Shown piece by piece: positions 1-10,706 of a DNA stretch of 45,150 nucleotides. Source of the stretch: Micromonospora globispora (GTDB taxonomy: Bacteria; Actinomycetota; Actinomycetes; Mycobacteriales; Micromonosporaceae); contig NZ_QGGF01000251.1 of the NCBI RefSeq assembly GCF_003857015.1, forward strand, positions 1 to 45,150, in the 5' to 3' direction. The first letter of the stretch is position 1. Every line of letters begins with the position of its first letter. The notes under the pieces were generated by a model, which was not told the DNA's origin, did no database searches, and saw nothing but the letters and a program-made list of their open reading frames with translations. Made by a program: the position numbers and the translations under genes.

Positions 1-311
1 GTCCGCGGGGACCTGCCCGCCGGGACGCCCTCATCCTCCAGCTCAGCAGCGGCGGCGGGCAGGTCCCCGCGGACCGGGCCCGCTACGCGCTGCCGTACCC
101 GGTGGCCGACCGGGCCAGCGCGCTCAAGCTGGCGATCGAGATCGAGGAGCGGACGGCCGGGTTCTGGCGGGCGGCGCTGCCGCACACCACCGGCGCCGAC
201 CGGAACCGGGCGCTCGCCGCGCTGACCGACTGCGCGCTGCGGGCCACCCGGTGGCGGCGGACCGCCGGGGTGACCCCGCTCACCGTGCCCTTCCCCGGCC
301 GACCCGCCTGA
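1..311 (+). CDS. DUF4439 domain protein, C-terminal part (cut by window edge)
   Basis: The reading frame is open from the left edge (first complete codon at base 3) to a TGA at 309-311, so only the last 102 or so residues are present. The visible part includes the stretch ALPYPVADRASALKLAIEIE followed by ERTAGFWRAALP, which I recognise as the helical, ferritin-like DUF4439 family of actinobacteria. The function of that family is not established. The frame keeps strong codon bias right up to the edge, so the gene begins outside the window; the internal GTG at 102 is not the start. The next gene follows on the same strand after about 85 bases. Confidence 0.75.
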   Translation, partial: PRGPARRDALILQLSSGGGQVPADRARYALPYPVADRASALKLAIEIEERTAGFWRAALPHTTGADRNRALAALTDCALRATRWRRTAGVTPLTVPFPGRPA

Positions 312-397
312 GCGACGGCGACACCTTGCGGGCACCCGCGTGTCGAGGGGGCCGATGAGGGGTGCCGCCGCGGCCCGGGAGACGGCAGACTGAGCGG

Positions 398-892
398 GTG
401 TCCGTCCTGGGAACCCTCACCCGCCGCCTCGGTCACCACAAGTGGTTCGGCGCCACCATGCGCCTGCTCGTCCCCGCCGACCGGCTGGTCGGCCGGCTCA
501 CCCGGGGCCGGGTGGTCGCGCTCGGGCTCGTGCCGTCCCTGGTCATCACCACCACCGGTCGCCGCTCCGGCAAGCCCCGCAGCAACCCCCTCCTGTACGT
601 GCCGGACGGCGACGCGTACGTGGTGATCGGGTCGAACTGGGGGCAGCAGCACCAGCCCGGCTGGGCGATGAACCTGCTGGCCCAGCCGGCCGCCGAGGTG
701 GACGTGAAGGGCCGCCGGATCCCGGTACGCGCCGAGGTGGCCACCGGCGCCGAACGAAAGCGGCTCTGGCAGTTGCTGGTCACCGAATGGCCCGCGTACC
801 GGACGTACGTCGAGCGGGCCGGCAACCGGGACATCCGCATCTTCCGGCTGGTCCCGGTCGGCGAGCCGCCCACCGGGGACGACCGGTCCTGA
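398..892 (+). CDS. deazaflavin (F420)-dependent nitroreductase family protein
   Basis: This 164-residue protein belongs to the DDN-like split-barrel family of F420-dependent nitro/quinone reductases. The core reads VITTTGRRSGKPRSNPLLYV, then a YVVIGSNWG strand, then GWAMNLLAQPAAEVDV, which is the family pattern for cofactor binding. The likely role is F420H2-dependent reduction of quinones or nitro compounds, or a paralogue with unknown substrate. GTG at 398 gives an N-terminus (SVLGTLTRRLG) that looks natural. An in-frame GTG at 362, with a GAGGGGG sequence about nine bases upstream, would add 12 residues and cannot be excluded. It lies alone between the DUF4439 gene and the nucleotidyltransferase-like gene, all co-directional. 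Family assignment is firm; substrate is unknown. Confidence 0.8.
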   Translation: MSVLGTLTRRLGHHKWFGATMRLLVPADRLVGRLTRGRVVALGLVPSLVITTTGRRSGKPRSNPLLYVPDGDAYVVIGSNWGQQHQPGWAMNLLAQPAAEVDVKGRRIPVRAEVATGAERKRLWQLLVTEWPAYRTYVERAGNRDIRIFRLVPVGEPPTGDDRS

Positions 893-954
893 CCCGGGCG
901 CGGCACGCCGGTGCCGGGCGGGGTCGTGGCTAGGGTGGAGCGCGGAGGTGGGCC

Positions 955-1692
955 GTGGACGGGAGCAGCCGCGAGCTGGAGACCGACCCGCACCTGGACG
1001 ATCCACGATGGCGGGTCGCCGAACGGGTTGCCGCGGCGGCGCTCCGGCGGTTCCCGGCCGACATCCTCGCCGTCGCGGTGCACGGCCCGCTGGCCCACGG
1101 TGACGACGACGGCGGCGGGGACGCCGAGGTCGGGCTGCTGCTGGCCACCTACCGGGCGGGCGTCGGCCCGGTGCCGGCCACCCGGCGGGTGGACGGCGTA
1201 CTGGTCGACCTCACCGTCGCCGGGGCGGACGACTACCTGCGGCAGACCCGTACGCTCACCCCGCTCTGGCCGTTGGCCGCCGACCGGTACGTCACCACGC
1301 GTGCCCTGCACGACCCGACCGGCTGGCTGCGGACGCTGCGCGACGAGCACCTGGCCCGGCTGGCCCGGGCCCGGCCCGCGGAGTTCAGCACCGCCGCCCG
1401 GCAGGCGTGGTACCGGGGCAGCGCGGCGCACTCCCGGGCCGCCCGCCTCGCCGAGTGGTACGAGACCGACCAGGCGCTGCTGATGCTCGGCGAGGCGCGA
1501 TTGGCGGCGGCCACGGTGAACGGGCTGCTCACCCGCACCTACTTCCGCGATCCCGGGGACGCGGTCCGGCGGACCGGGCTGGCCGGCGCGGACATGACCG
1601 AGGTCGGCACGGTCCTCGCCCGCCAGGCCGAGGAACTGGCCGCCCGCGGCCGCCCCGTCGACGGCACGGTCGACGACCTGCTAGACGGCTGA
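955..1692 (+). CDS. nucleotidyltransferase-like protein
   Basis: This 245-residue protein starts at a GTG preceded by GGAGGT at about five bases. Residues about 38-60 read AVAVHGPLAHGDDDGGGDAE, followed by VGLLLATY. This resembles the GS-x-A-x-G...D-x-D core of Pol-beta-type nucleotidyltransferases, with an Asp/Glu cluster but an atypical spacing. The rest is helical, with a tyrosine/arginine-rich patch (WYRGSAAHSRAARLAEWYET) that looks like the substrate-binding helical domain of such enzymes. Antibiotic adenylyltransferase-like or minimal nucleotidyltransferase activity is possible, but the exact role is unknown. It ends just before a strong bidirectional hairpin, so it is probably monocistronic or the last gene of its unit. 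Confidence 0.55.
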   Translation: MDGSSRELETDPHLDDPRWRVAERVAAAALRRFPADILAVAVHGPLAHGDDDGGGDAEVGLLLATYRAGVGPVPATRRVDGVLVDLTVAGADDYLRQTRTLTPLWPLAADRYVTTRALHDPTGWLRTLRDEHLARLARARPAEFSTAARQAWYRGSAAHSRAARLAEWYETDQALLMLGEARLAAATVNGLLTRTYFRDPGDAVRRTGLAGADMTEVGTVLARQAEELAARGRPVDGTVDDLLDG

Positions 1693-1719
1693 CCTCGGCC
1701 AGGGAGGCCCCTGTTGCAC

Positions 1720-1759
1720 GGAAAGAGTGGCCATCCGACGCGGAATGGCCACTCTTTCC
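1720..1759. terminator. bidirectional terminator hairpin between convergent genes
   Basis: A perfect 15-bp inverted repeat (arms 1720-1734 and 1745-1759, 10-base loop) sits in the 103-bp gap between two convergent genes. The outer arm begins GGAAAGAG and ends CTCTTTCC, so either strand gives a stem closed by A/U-rich pairs. No long U tract follows, as is usual in high-GC actinobacteria. Confidence 0.8.
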
Positions 1760-1795
1760 GGGAAAGTGCGCGCGAGACGCGGCGGCGGGGCGGCG

Positions 1796-2512
1796 TCAGC
1801 CGATGCCGCCCTGGATGCCGATCATGGCGCCGACCAGGTACGTCGCGCCGGCCGCCGCGGCGCCCAGCACCAGCTGCCGCAGCCCGCTCGACCACCAGGA
1901 CCGGTAGGTGAACCGGGCGACGATCGCCCCGGCCACGAAGAGCCCCACCCCGCCGACGCCGAGCGCCAGCCAGAGGCTGGTGAAGCCGATCAGGTAGCTC
2001 AGCAGCGGGACCAGGGCACCCAGCGAGAAGCACAGGAACGACGAGATCGCCGCCGCCCACGGGCTGGGCTGCTCGTCCGGGTCGACGCCCAGCTCCTCGC
2101 GGACGTGCATTCGCAGGGCCTCCTCCGGGTTGCCCCGGACCGCCTCGGCGACCTGGATCGCCAGGTCTCGCGGCAGGCCCCGGGCGACCCACGCCTCGGC
2201 CAGCTCCCGGGCCTCCGCCTCGGGGTGCCGCTCCAGCTCACGGCGCTCCTTGGCCACCTCGGCGGCCACCTGCTCGTTGGACGACCGGACGCTGGTGTAC
2301 TCCCCCAGGCCCATCGAGATGGCGCCGGCGACCAGGCCGGCCATGCCGGTCAGCACGACGCTCTTCGGTGACACGCCGCCACCGCCGACGCCCGCGATCA
2401 GGGCGATGTTGGTGACCAGTCCGTCCATCGCGCCGAACACGGCCGGCCGCAGCCAGCCGCCGGACACGTCGGCGTGGTGCGCCTCGCGCAGCGCAGCAGG
2501 GGTCTCGGTCAC
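1796..2512 (-). CDS. VIT1/CCC1 family membrane protein
   Basis: This 238-residue protein belongs to the VIT/CCC1 family, known for moving iron or manganese across membranes. The first transmembrane region carries the family motif ([17 protein letters not shown]), followed by [19 protein letters not shown], whose Gly and Met residues line the ion path in the family. A charged cytoplasmic segment ([19 protein letters not shown]) corresponds to the metal-binding helical domain. Three further membrane helices lie at the C-terminus. The start is the GTG at 2512, which overlaps the stop of methionine aminopeptidase by four bases (GTGA), so translation is probably coupled. Role: likely divalent metal efflux or homeostasis. 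The coupling to a metal-dependent peptidase is suggestive but may be accidental. Confidence 0.85.
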   Translation of the reverse strand: MTETPAALREAHHADVSGGWLRPAVFGAMDGLVTNIALIAGVGGGGVSPKSVVLTGMAGLVAGAISMGLGEYTSVRSSNEQVAAEVAKERRELERHPEAEARELAEAWVARGLPRDLAIQVAEAVRGNPEEALRMHVREELGVDPDEQPSPWAAAISSFLCFSLGALVPLLSYLIGFTSLWLALGVGGVGLFVAGAIVARFTYRSWWSSGLRQLVLGAAAAGATYLVGAMIGIQGGIG

Positions 2513-3366
2513 GGCAGCGTCAGGATCTCGTAGCCGTCGTCGGTCACGACGATCGTGTGCTCGAACTGGGCCGTCCACTTGCGGTCCTTGGTGACCACCG
2601 TCCAGCCGTCGTCCCACATGTCGTACTGGTAGGTGCCGAGGGTGATCATCGGCTCGATGGTGAACGTCATCCCCGGCTCCATCACCTCCGTCGGGCGGGG
2701 GCTGTCGTAGTGCGGCACGTAGAGGCCGCTGTGGAAGGACTCGCCGATGCCGTGGCCGGTGAAGTCGCGGACCACGCCGTAGCCGAACCGCTTGGCGTAC
2801 GACTCGATGACCCGGCCGATCACGTTGATCTGCCGGCCCGGGGCGACCACCTTGATGCCCCGCATCATCGCCTCGTGGGTCCGCTCGACCAGCAGCCGGG
2901 CCTCCTCGCTCACCTCACCGACGCAGAAGGTGGCGTCGGTGTCCCCGTGCACCCCGTTGAGGTACGCGGTGACGTCGACGTTGATGATGTCGCCGTCCTG
3001 GAGCACGGTCGAGTCCGGGATGCCGTGGCAGATCACCTCGTTGAGGCTGGTGCAGCAGGACTTCGGGAAGCCCTTGTAGCCCAGGGTCGACGGGTAGGCC
3101 CCGTGGTCGCAGAGGAACTCGTGCACCACCTTGTCGATCTCGTCCGTGGTCACCCCCGGCTTGCAGTGCTCCCCGGCGAGCTGGGTGGCCTGGGCGGCGA
3201 GGCGGCCGGCGATCCGCATCTTCTCGATGGTCTCCGGCGTCTGCACGTGCGAGCCGCGCCACTCCTGTGGGCGCTTCTTGCCCACGTACTCCGGGCGGGG
3301 GATATCGGCAGGCACCGGTCGCCACGGGGAGAGCGTGCCTGGGGTCAGCGGCGCACGGACGGTCAT
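2509..3366 (-). CDS. map: type I methionyl aminopeptidase
   Basis: A 285-residue MetAP that removes the initiator methionine from nascent proteins. All five dinuclear metal ligands are present: D131, D142, H205 (in [13 protein letters not shown]), E238 (FTIEP) and E269 (QFEHT). Each is 34 residues beyond its E. coli counterpart as I remember that numbering, so the catalytic domain is intact. The 34-residue N-terminal extension contains a PxxP-type proline-rich stretch ([12 protein letters not shown]), as in the longer actinobacterial MetAP isoform. The ATG at 3366 is chosen; a GTG two codons upstream (3372) is in frame and possible. It overlaps the VIT-family gene by four bases. The divergent STAS gene starts 95 bases away, so the two share an upstream region. 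Confidence 0.95.
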   Translation of the reverse strand: MTVRAPLTPGTLSPWRPVPADIPRPEYVGKKRPQEWRGSHVQTPETIEKMRIAGRLAAQATQLAGEHCKPGVTTDEIDKVVHEFLCDHGAYPSTLGYKGFPKSCCTSLNEVICHGIPDSTVLQDGDIINVDVTAYLNGVHGDTDATFCVGEVSEEARLLVERTHEAMMRGIKVVAPGRQINVIGRVIESYAKRFGYGVVRDFTGHGIGESFHSGLYVPHYDSPRPTEVMEPGMTFTIEPMITLGTYQYDMWDDGWTVVTKDRKWTAQFEHTIVVTDDGYEILTLP

Positions 3367-3461
3367 GGTCACAGCCTATCGCCGAGGGCCCGGGTGACCC
3401 CTGCCACGGGCCGCTCGCGCTGGTTGTTGCCGCGCCCGGCCCGCTGTGCCATTGTGGCTCC

Positions 3462-3776
3462 GTGGATCAAGGGGGCGCACCTCCCGTCTTCTCCGCCACC
3501 GCGGAGGTCGACGGTGATCAGGTCCGCGTGGTGGTGACCGGCGAGGTCGACATGGCCACCGCCGACACGATGCTCCAGACCGCCCTCCGCGAGCCCGCCG
3601 CGCACGTGACGCTCGACCTCCGCGGGGTCACCTTCTTCGACTCGGCGGCCATCCACGCGCTGGTCCGGCTCGCCCAGCGCTTCCCCGACACGCTGACCGT
3701 GCTGCCGTCCCGGCAGGTCCACCGGGTGCTGGAGATCTCCGGACTCGGCGAGCAGGGCTGGCTCCGCCCGGCCTGA
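3462..3776 (+). CDS. STAS-domain protein (anti-sigma factor antagonist-like)
   Basis: This small protein (104 residues from the GTG at 3462) is a single STAS domain: a beta strand VRVVVTGEVDMATAD, then LDLRGVTFFDSAAIHALV. The serine in FFDS sits where SpoIIAA/RsbV-type antagonists are phosphorylated by their anti-sigma kinase. Such proteins bind RsbW-type kinases and, when dephosphorylated by a SpoIIE/RsbU phosphatase, release a sigma factor. The gene ends 18 bases before the end of the convergent gene encoding both an RsbW-like ATPase and a SpoIIE phosphatase, which makes that protein its likely partner (inference). No clear Shine-Dalgarno precedes the GTG, so leaderless translation is possible. 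Confidence 0.82.
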   Translation: MDQGGAPPVFSATAEVDGDQVRVVVTGEVDMATADTMLQTALREPAAHVTLDLRGVTFFDSAAIHALVRLAQRFPDTLTVLPSRQVHRVLEISGLGEQGWLRPA

Positions 3777-3794
3777 CCCCGCCCGCCGGCCCGG

Positions 3795-7460
<3,666 letters not shown>

Positions 7461-7480
7461 GCAGCCTCCCGCTCCGGCCA

Positions 7481-7499
7481 TTCGTCGACTGCCGACGAA
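7481..7499 (-). repeat. short inverted repeat in the leader of the hybrid kinase gene
   Basis: A perfect 7-bp inverted repeat (TTCGTCG, five-base spacer, CGACGAA) lies 20-38 bases upstream of the start codon of the hybrid signalling gene. It could be an operator or a small RNA hairpin; nothing distinguishes the two. Confidence 0.35.
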
Positions 7500-7522
7500 G
7501 ATCCGCCGGTCGTCCCCGCCTA

Positions 7523-7548
7523 CTACCCAGACGGACGAGCAACGTAAC
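7523..7548 (-). promoter_or_regulatory. possible stress-sigma (SigB/SigF-like) promoter
   Basis: On the minus strand, GTTA (7548-7545) and GGGTAG (7528-7523) are 16 bases apart. This approximates the GTTT / GGGTAT promoter pattern of actinobacterial stress sigma factors. It would start transcription about 55 bases before the hybrid SpoIIE/RsbW gene, whose product is expected to control such a sigma factor. Each element has a mismatch, so this is tentative. Confidence 0.4.
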
Positions 7549-7718
7549 GCACACCTGCCGGCGGTCGCTGGTTACCTGGGCCTCATCCTGACGCAACCAC
7601 CGGCGCCGGCGACTCCACCCGCCCGGCGCCGGCGCGGAACGCCGTGCAACCCACACGTTTCTCATCGTGACGGGACCGCCGGCCGCAACAGGGAGTGTCG
7701 TCGGCCACGGCCGGGGCG

Positions 7719-8417
7719 TCAGGCGCCACCAGCGGCCGCGGCCCGGACCAGGGCCGCCACCGGGCGGGGATCGGCGTCGTTCTCCGGATGCCACTGCACG
7801 CCCAGCACGAAGCGCCGCGCCGGGTCCTCCACCGCCTCCACCACCCCGTCGTCGGCCCACCCGGTGACGGTCAGGCCGCCCGGGTCGGCCACCGCCTGAT
7901 GGTGGTACGAGTTGACCCGATCCACCCCGGCCATCACCGCGCCGGCCCGGCTACCCGCGGCGAAGCGCACCGGGTGCGCCCCGTACACGCCCGGCGCCGG
8001 CCGGTGCCCGTCGTGGCCGACCACGTCCGGCAGGTGCTGGTGCAGCGTGCCGCCGTAGGCGACCGCGAGCAGCTGCATGCCCCGGCACACCCCGAGCACC
8101 GGTAGGTCGGTCGCGAGCGCGGCGGTGAGCAGGGTCAGCTCCCCGGCATCCCGATCGGGGCGGCTCTCGGTACGCGGATCGGCCGGCTGGCCGTACCGAC
8201 CCGGGTCGAGGTCGGCGCCGCCGGCCAGCAGCAGCCCGTCGAGCACCCCCAGCACGTCCGCGTCGAGGTCGTCCGGGGGCAGCACCACCGCCCGCCCGCC
8301 GGCGGCGGTCACCGCCCGGACGTACGCCTGGGGCACCAGCGTCGCCGGTACGTCCCGCCACACCGCCCAGCCGGCCGGCTCGACGTACGCGGTGATCCCG
8401 ATCAGCGGCCGGCTCAC
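7719..8417 (-). CDS. class C26 gamma-glutamyl hydrolase (PuuD-like)
   Basis: This 232-residue protein is a class I glutamine-amidotransferase-fold hydrolase of peptidase family C26. The nucleophile is C111 in GVCRGMQ, and the other triad members are H210 and E212 in GVQWHPEN. The oxyanion-side glycines LLAGGADLDP are at about residues 63-72. Family members such as PuuD cleave gamma-glutamyl-gamma-aminobutyrate to glutamate and GABA. As the last gene of the operon, after ligase, aldehyde dehydrogenase and SDR, it would release glutamate from the oxidised gamma-glutamyl intermediate. The GTG start at 8417 lies 55 bases after the stop of the SDR gene, with a repeat-like element between. The exact amine is not determined. 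Confidence 0.85.
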   Translation of the reverse strand: MSRPLIGITAYVEPAGWAVWRDVPATLVPQAYVRAVTAAGGRAVVLPPDDLDADVLGVLDGLLLAGGADLDPGRYGQPADPRTESRPDRDAGELTLLTAALATDLPVLGVCRGMQLLAVAYGGTLHQHLPDVVGHDGHRPAPGVYGAHPVRFAAGSRAGAVMAGVDRVNSYHHQAVADPGGLTVTGWADDGVVEAVEDPARRFVLGVQWHPENDADPRPVAALVRAAAAGGA

Positions 8418-8429
8418 AGGGCCGGCACC

Positions 8430-8475
8430 GTTCGCGACTGCGGGGCTCGCAAACCCGGCTCACTCCTCGCGCTCA
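8430..8475 (-). repeat. REP-like intercistronic element
   Basis: The gap between the SDR and hydrolase genes is filled by an element with outer arms CGCGA (8433-8437) and TCGCG (8467-8471) and an inner GGG/CCC pairing. It begins right at the SDR stop codon. From memory, this type of sequence recurs at gene ends in Micromonospora-like genomes, but only one copy is visible here and no search was possible. Confidence 0.4.
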
Positions 8476-9249
8476 CAGGGGGGTCACGTACGCGCCGGTG
8501 ATCCCGCCGTCCACCACGAACTGGGCGGCCGTCATGAACGACGCGTCGTCGCTGGCCAGGAAGGCCACCGCGGCGGCGATCTCCTCCGGCTGGCCGAACC
8601 GGCCCATCGGCACGTGCACCAGCCGGCGGGCGGCCCGCTCCGGGTCCTTGGCGAAGAGCTCCAGCAGCAGCGGGGTGGCGATCGGGCCCGGGCAGAGCGC
8701 GTTGACCCGGATGCCCTCCCGGGCGAACTGCACGCCCAGCTCCCGGGTCATCGCCAGCACCCCGCCCTTGCTCGCGGTGTACGCGATCTGCGAGGTGGCC
8801 GCCCCCATCAGCGCCACGAACGACGCGGTGTTGATGATCGAGCCCTTGCCCTGCCGGCGCATGTGCGGGATGACGTACTTGCAGCAGAGGTAGACGCTGG
8901 TGGTGTTGACCCGCAGCACCCGTTCCCAGGCGTCCAGCCCGGTCTCCAGGATCGAGTCGTCGTCCGGCGGCGAGATGCCGGCGTTGTTGAACGCCACGTC
9001 CACCCGCCCGTGCCGCTCCACGACCCCGTCGAAGAGGTCCCGCACGGCCGTCTCGTCGGCCACGTCGCAGGCGACGAAGTCCCCGCCCACCTCGTCGGCG
9101 GCCCGCTTGCCCGCCTCCGGGTCGATGTCGACGCAGACCACCCGGGCCCCCTCGGCGGCGAACCGTCGCCCCGTCGCCAGCCCGATCCCGCTGCCCGCCC
9201 CGGTCACCACGGCGATCCGGTCCTGAAGCCGACCCTGCACTCTGCTCAC
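8473..9249 (-). CDS. short-chain dehydrogenase/reductase
   Basis: A 258-residue classical SDR. The Rossmann dinucleotide motif is GAGSGIG at residues 17-23. D41 at the end of the second strand (VVCVDIDP) suggests NAD(H) preference. NNAG lies at 88-91, the catalytic serine is about S143, and the YxxxK pair is Y157/K161. The GTG start at 9249 overlaps the aldehyde dehydrogenase stop by four bases, so the two are probably translated together. In this operon it may oxidise a hydroxyl-bearing intermediate, for example an alcohol from gamma-glutamylated ethanolamine-type substrates, or simply recycle cofactor. Its place in the pathway is inferred from context alone. Confidence 0.88.
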   Translation of the reverse strand: MSRVQGRLQDRIAVVTGAGSGIGLATGRRFAAEGARVVCVDIDPEAGKRAADEVGGDFVACDVADETAVRDLFDGVVERHGRVDVAFNNAGISPPDDDSILETGLDAWERVLRVNTTSVYLCCKYVIPHMRRQGKGSIINTASFVALMGAATSQIAYTASKGGVLAMTRELGVQFAREGIRVNALCPGPIATPLLLELFAKDPERAARRLVHVPMGRFGQPEEIAAAVAFLASDDASFMTAAQFVVDGGITGAYVTPL

Positions 9250-10601
9250 TCCTCTGTAGCGATGAAGACGTTCTTGACGTCGGTGAAGGCGTGCAACGCG
9301 TCCGGGCCGAGCTCACGGCCCAGGCCGGAGCGCTTCATCCCGCCGAACGGGGTCCAGTAGCGCACCGAGGAGTGCGAGTTGACGCTGAGGTTGCCGGACT
9401 CCACCGCCCGCGCCACCCGGACCGCCCGGCCGACGTCCCGGGTCCAGATAGAGCCGGAGAGGCCGTACTCGGTGTCGTTGGCCAGCCGGATCGCGTCCGC
9501 CTCGTCGTCGAACGGGAGCACCGAGACCACCGGACCGAAGATCTCCTCCCGCCAGTGCCGGTCGTCCGGCGAGTCGGCGAGCAGCACCGTCGGGGCGTAC
9601 CAGAAGCCGGGGCCGTCGGGGCAGGAGCCGGTGAAGGCCACCTTCGCGCCGTCGACGTACCCGCCGACCCGGTCCCGGTGGCCGGCGGAGATCAGCGGGC
9701 CCATCTCGGCGGTGTCCCGGGCCGGATCCTCCACCCGGAAGCCGCGCACCGCCGGTTCGAGCAGTTCGAGGAAGCGGTCGTACACAGGTCGCTGGACCAG
9801 GATCCGGGACCGGGCACAGCAGTCCTGGCCGGCGTTGTCGAAGACCGCGTACGGCGCGGTGGCCGCCGCCTTCTCCAGGTCGGCGTCGGCGAAGACCAGG
9901 TTGGCCGACTTGCCGCCCAGCTCCAGGGTCACCCGCTTCACCTGCTCGGCGCAGCCGGCCATGATCCGGGTGCCGACCTCGGTGGAGCCGGTGAAGCAGA
10001 CCTTGCGGACGGCCGGGTGGGTGACGAACCGCTCCCCCACCACGCTGCCCTTGCCGGGCAGCACGGTGAAGACGTCCGCCGGCAGGCCGGCCTCCCGGCC
10101 GAGTTCGGCCAGGCGCAGCGCGGTCAGCGGGGTGAGCTCGGCCGGCTTGAGCACGACGGTGTTGCCGGCGGCGAGCGCGGGGGCGAATCCCCAGCCGGCG
10201 ATCGGCATCGGGAAGTTCCACGGCACGATCACGCCGACCACGCCGAGCGGCTCGTGGAAGGTGACATCCAGCCCGCCCGGCACGGGGATCTGCCGCCCGG
10301 TCAGCCGCTCGGGGGCGCCCGCGTAGTAGTCGAGGACGTCCCGGACGTTGCCCGCCTCCCAGCGCGCGTTGCCGATGGTGTGGCCGGCGTTGCGCACCTC
10401 GAGTTGCGCCAACTCCTCCAGATGCGCGTCCACCACGGCCGCGAACCGCCGCAACACCCGCGCCCGATCCCCGGGCGCCACGTTCCGCCACGTCTCGTGC
10501 GCCCGCGCCGCCCGCTCGATCGCCGCATCGGTCTCCGCGAGCGACGTCGCCGCCACGCTGGCCACGACCTCCCCGGTCGCCGGGTTGACCACCTCACTCA
10601 C
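9246..10601 (-). CDS. NAD(P)-dependent aldehyde dehydrogenase
   Basis: This 451-residue aldehyde dehydrogenase has the general base E227 (in TLELGG) and the catalytic cysteine C261 in the GQDCCAR motif. The cofactor region reads VPWNFPMPI near residue 126, and FTGSTEVG is near 203. Between the ligase and the gamma-glutamyl hydrolase it corresponds in role to PuuC, oxidising a gamma-glutamylaminoaldehyde to the acid (inference from context). The GTG at 10601 is preceded by a purine-rich GAGAGGGGGA. Immediately upstream of that ribosome site lies a long imperfect hairpin. The first part of the frame upstream of this GTG (to 10685) runs through that hairpin and is not coding. Confidence 0.9.
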   Translation of the reverse strand: MSEVVNPATGEVVASVAATSLAETDAAIERAARAHETWRNVAPGDRARVLRRFAAVVDAHLEELAQLEVRNAGHTIGNARWEAGNVRDVLDYYAGAPERLTGRQIPVPGGLDVTFHEPLGVVGVIVPWNFPMPIAGWGFAPALAAGNTVVLKPAELTPLTALRLAELGREAGLPADVFTVLPGKGSVVGERFVTHPAVRKVCFTGSTEVGTRIMAGCAEQVKRVTLELGGKSANLVFADADLEKAAATAPYAVFDNAGQDCCARSRILVQRPVYDRFLELLEPAVRGFRVEDPARDTAEMGPLISAGHRDRVGGYVDGAKVAFTGSCPDGPGFWYAPTVLLADSPDDRHWREEIFGPVVSVLPFDDEADAIRLANDTEYGLSGSIWTRDVGRAVRVARAVESGNLSVNSHSSVRYWTPFGGMKRSGLGRELGPDALHAFTDVKNVFIATEE

Positions 10602-10617
10602 GCGCCCGTCCCCCTCT

Positions 10618-10693
10618 CCGCGATCTTGCAGTTCTGGTGCCGGCGTTCCATGCCTATCCGGGCATCTGGCCTCCCGCAAGTGCAAGATTGCGG
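10618..10693. repeat. intercistronic long inverted repeat
   Basis: Two 13-nt arms (10618-10630 and 10681-10693) are complementary apart from one position that would be G-U in RNA. The arms contain GATCTTGCA / TGCAAGATT. The 50-nt interior has a smaller ATGCC...GGCAT hairpin. In the minus-strand transcript the structure ends directly before the ribosome site of the aldehyde dehydrogenase gene. Palindromes with GATCTTGCA ends are, to my recollection, a recurrent intergenic type in Micromonosporaceae. Confidence 0.6.
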
Positions 10694-10706
10694 CGACAGG
10701 GTGAGG

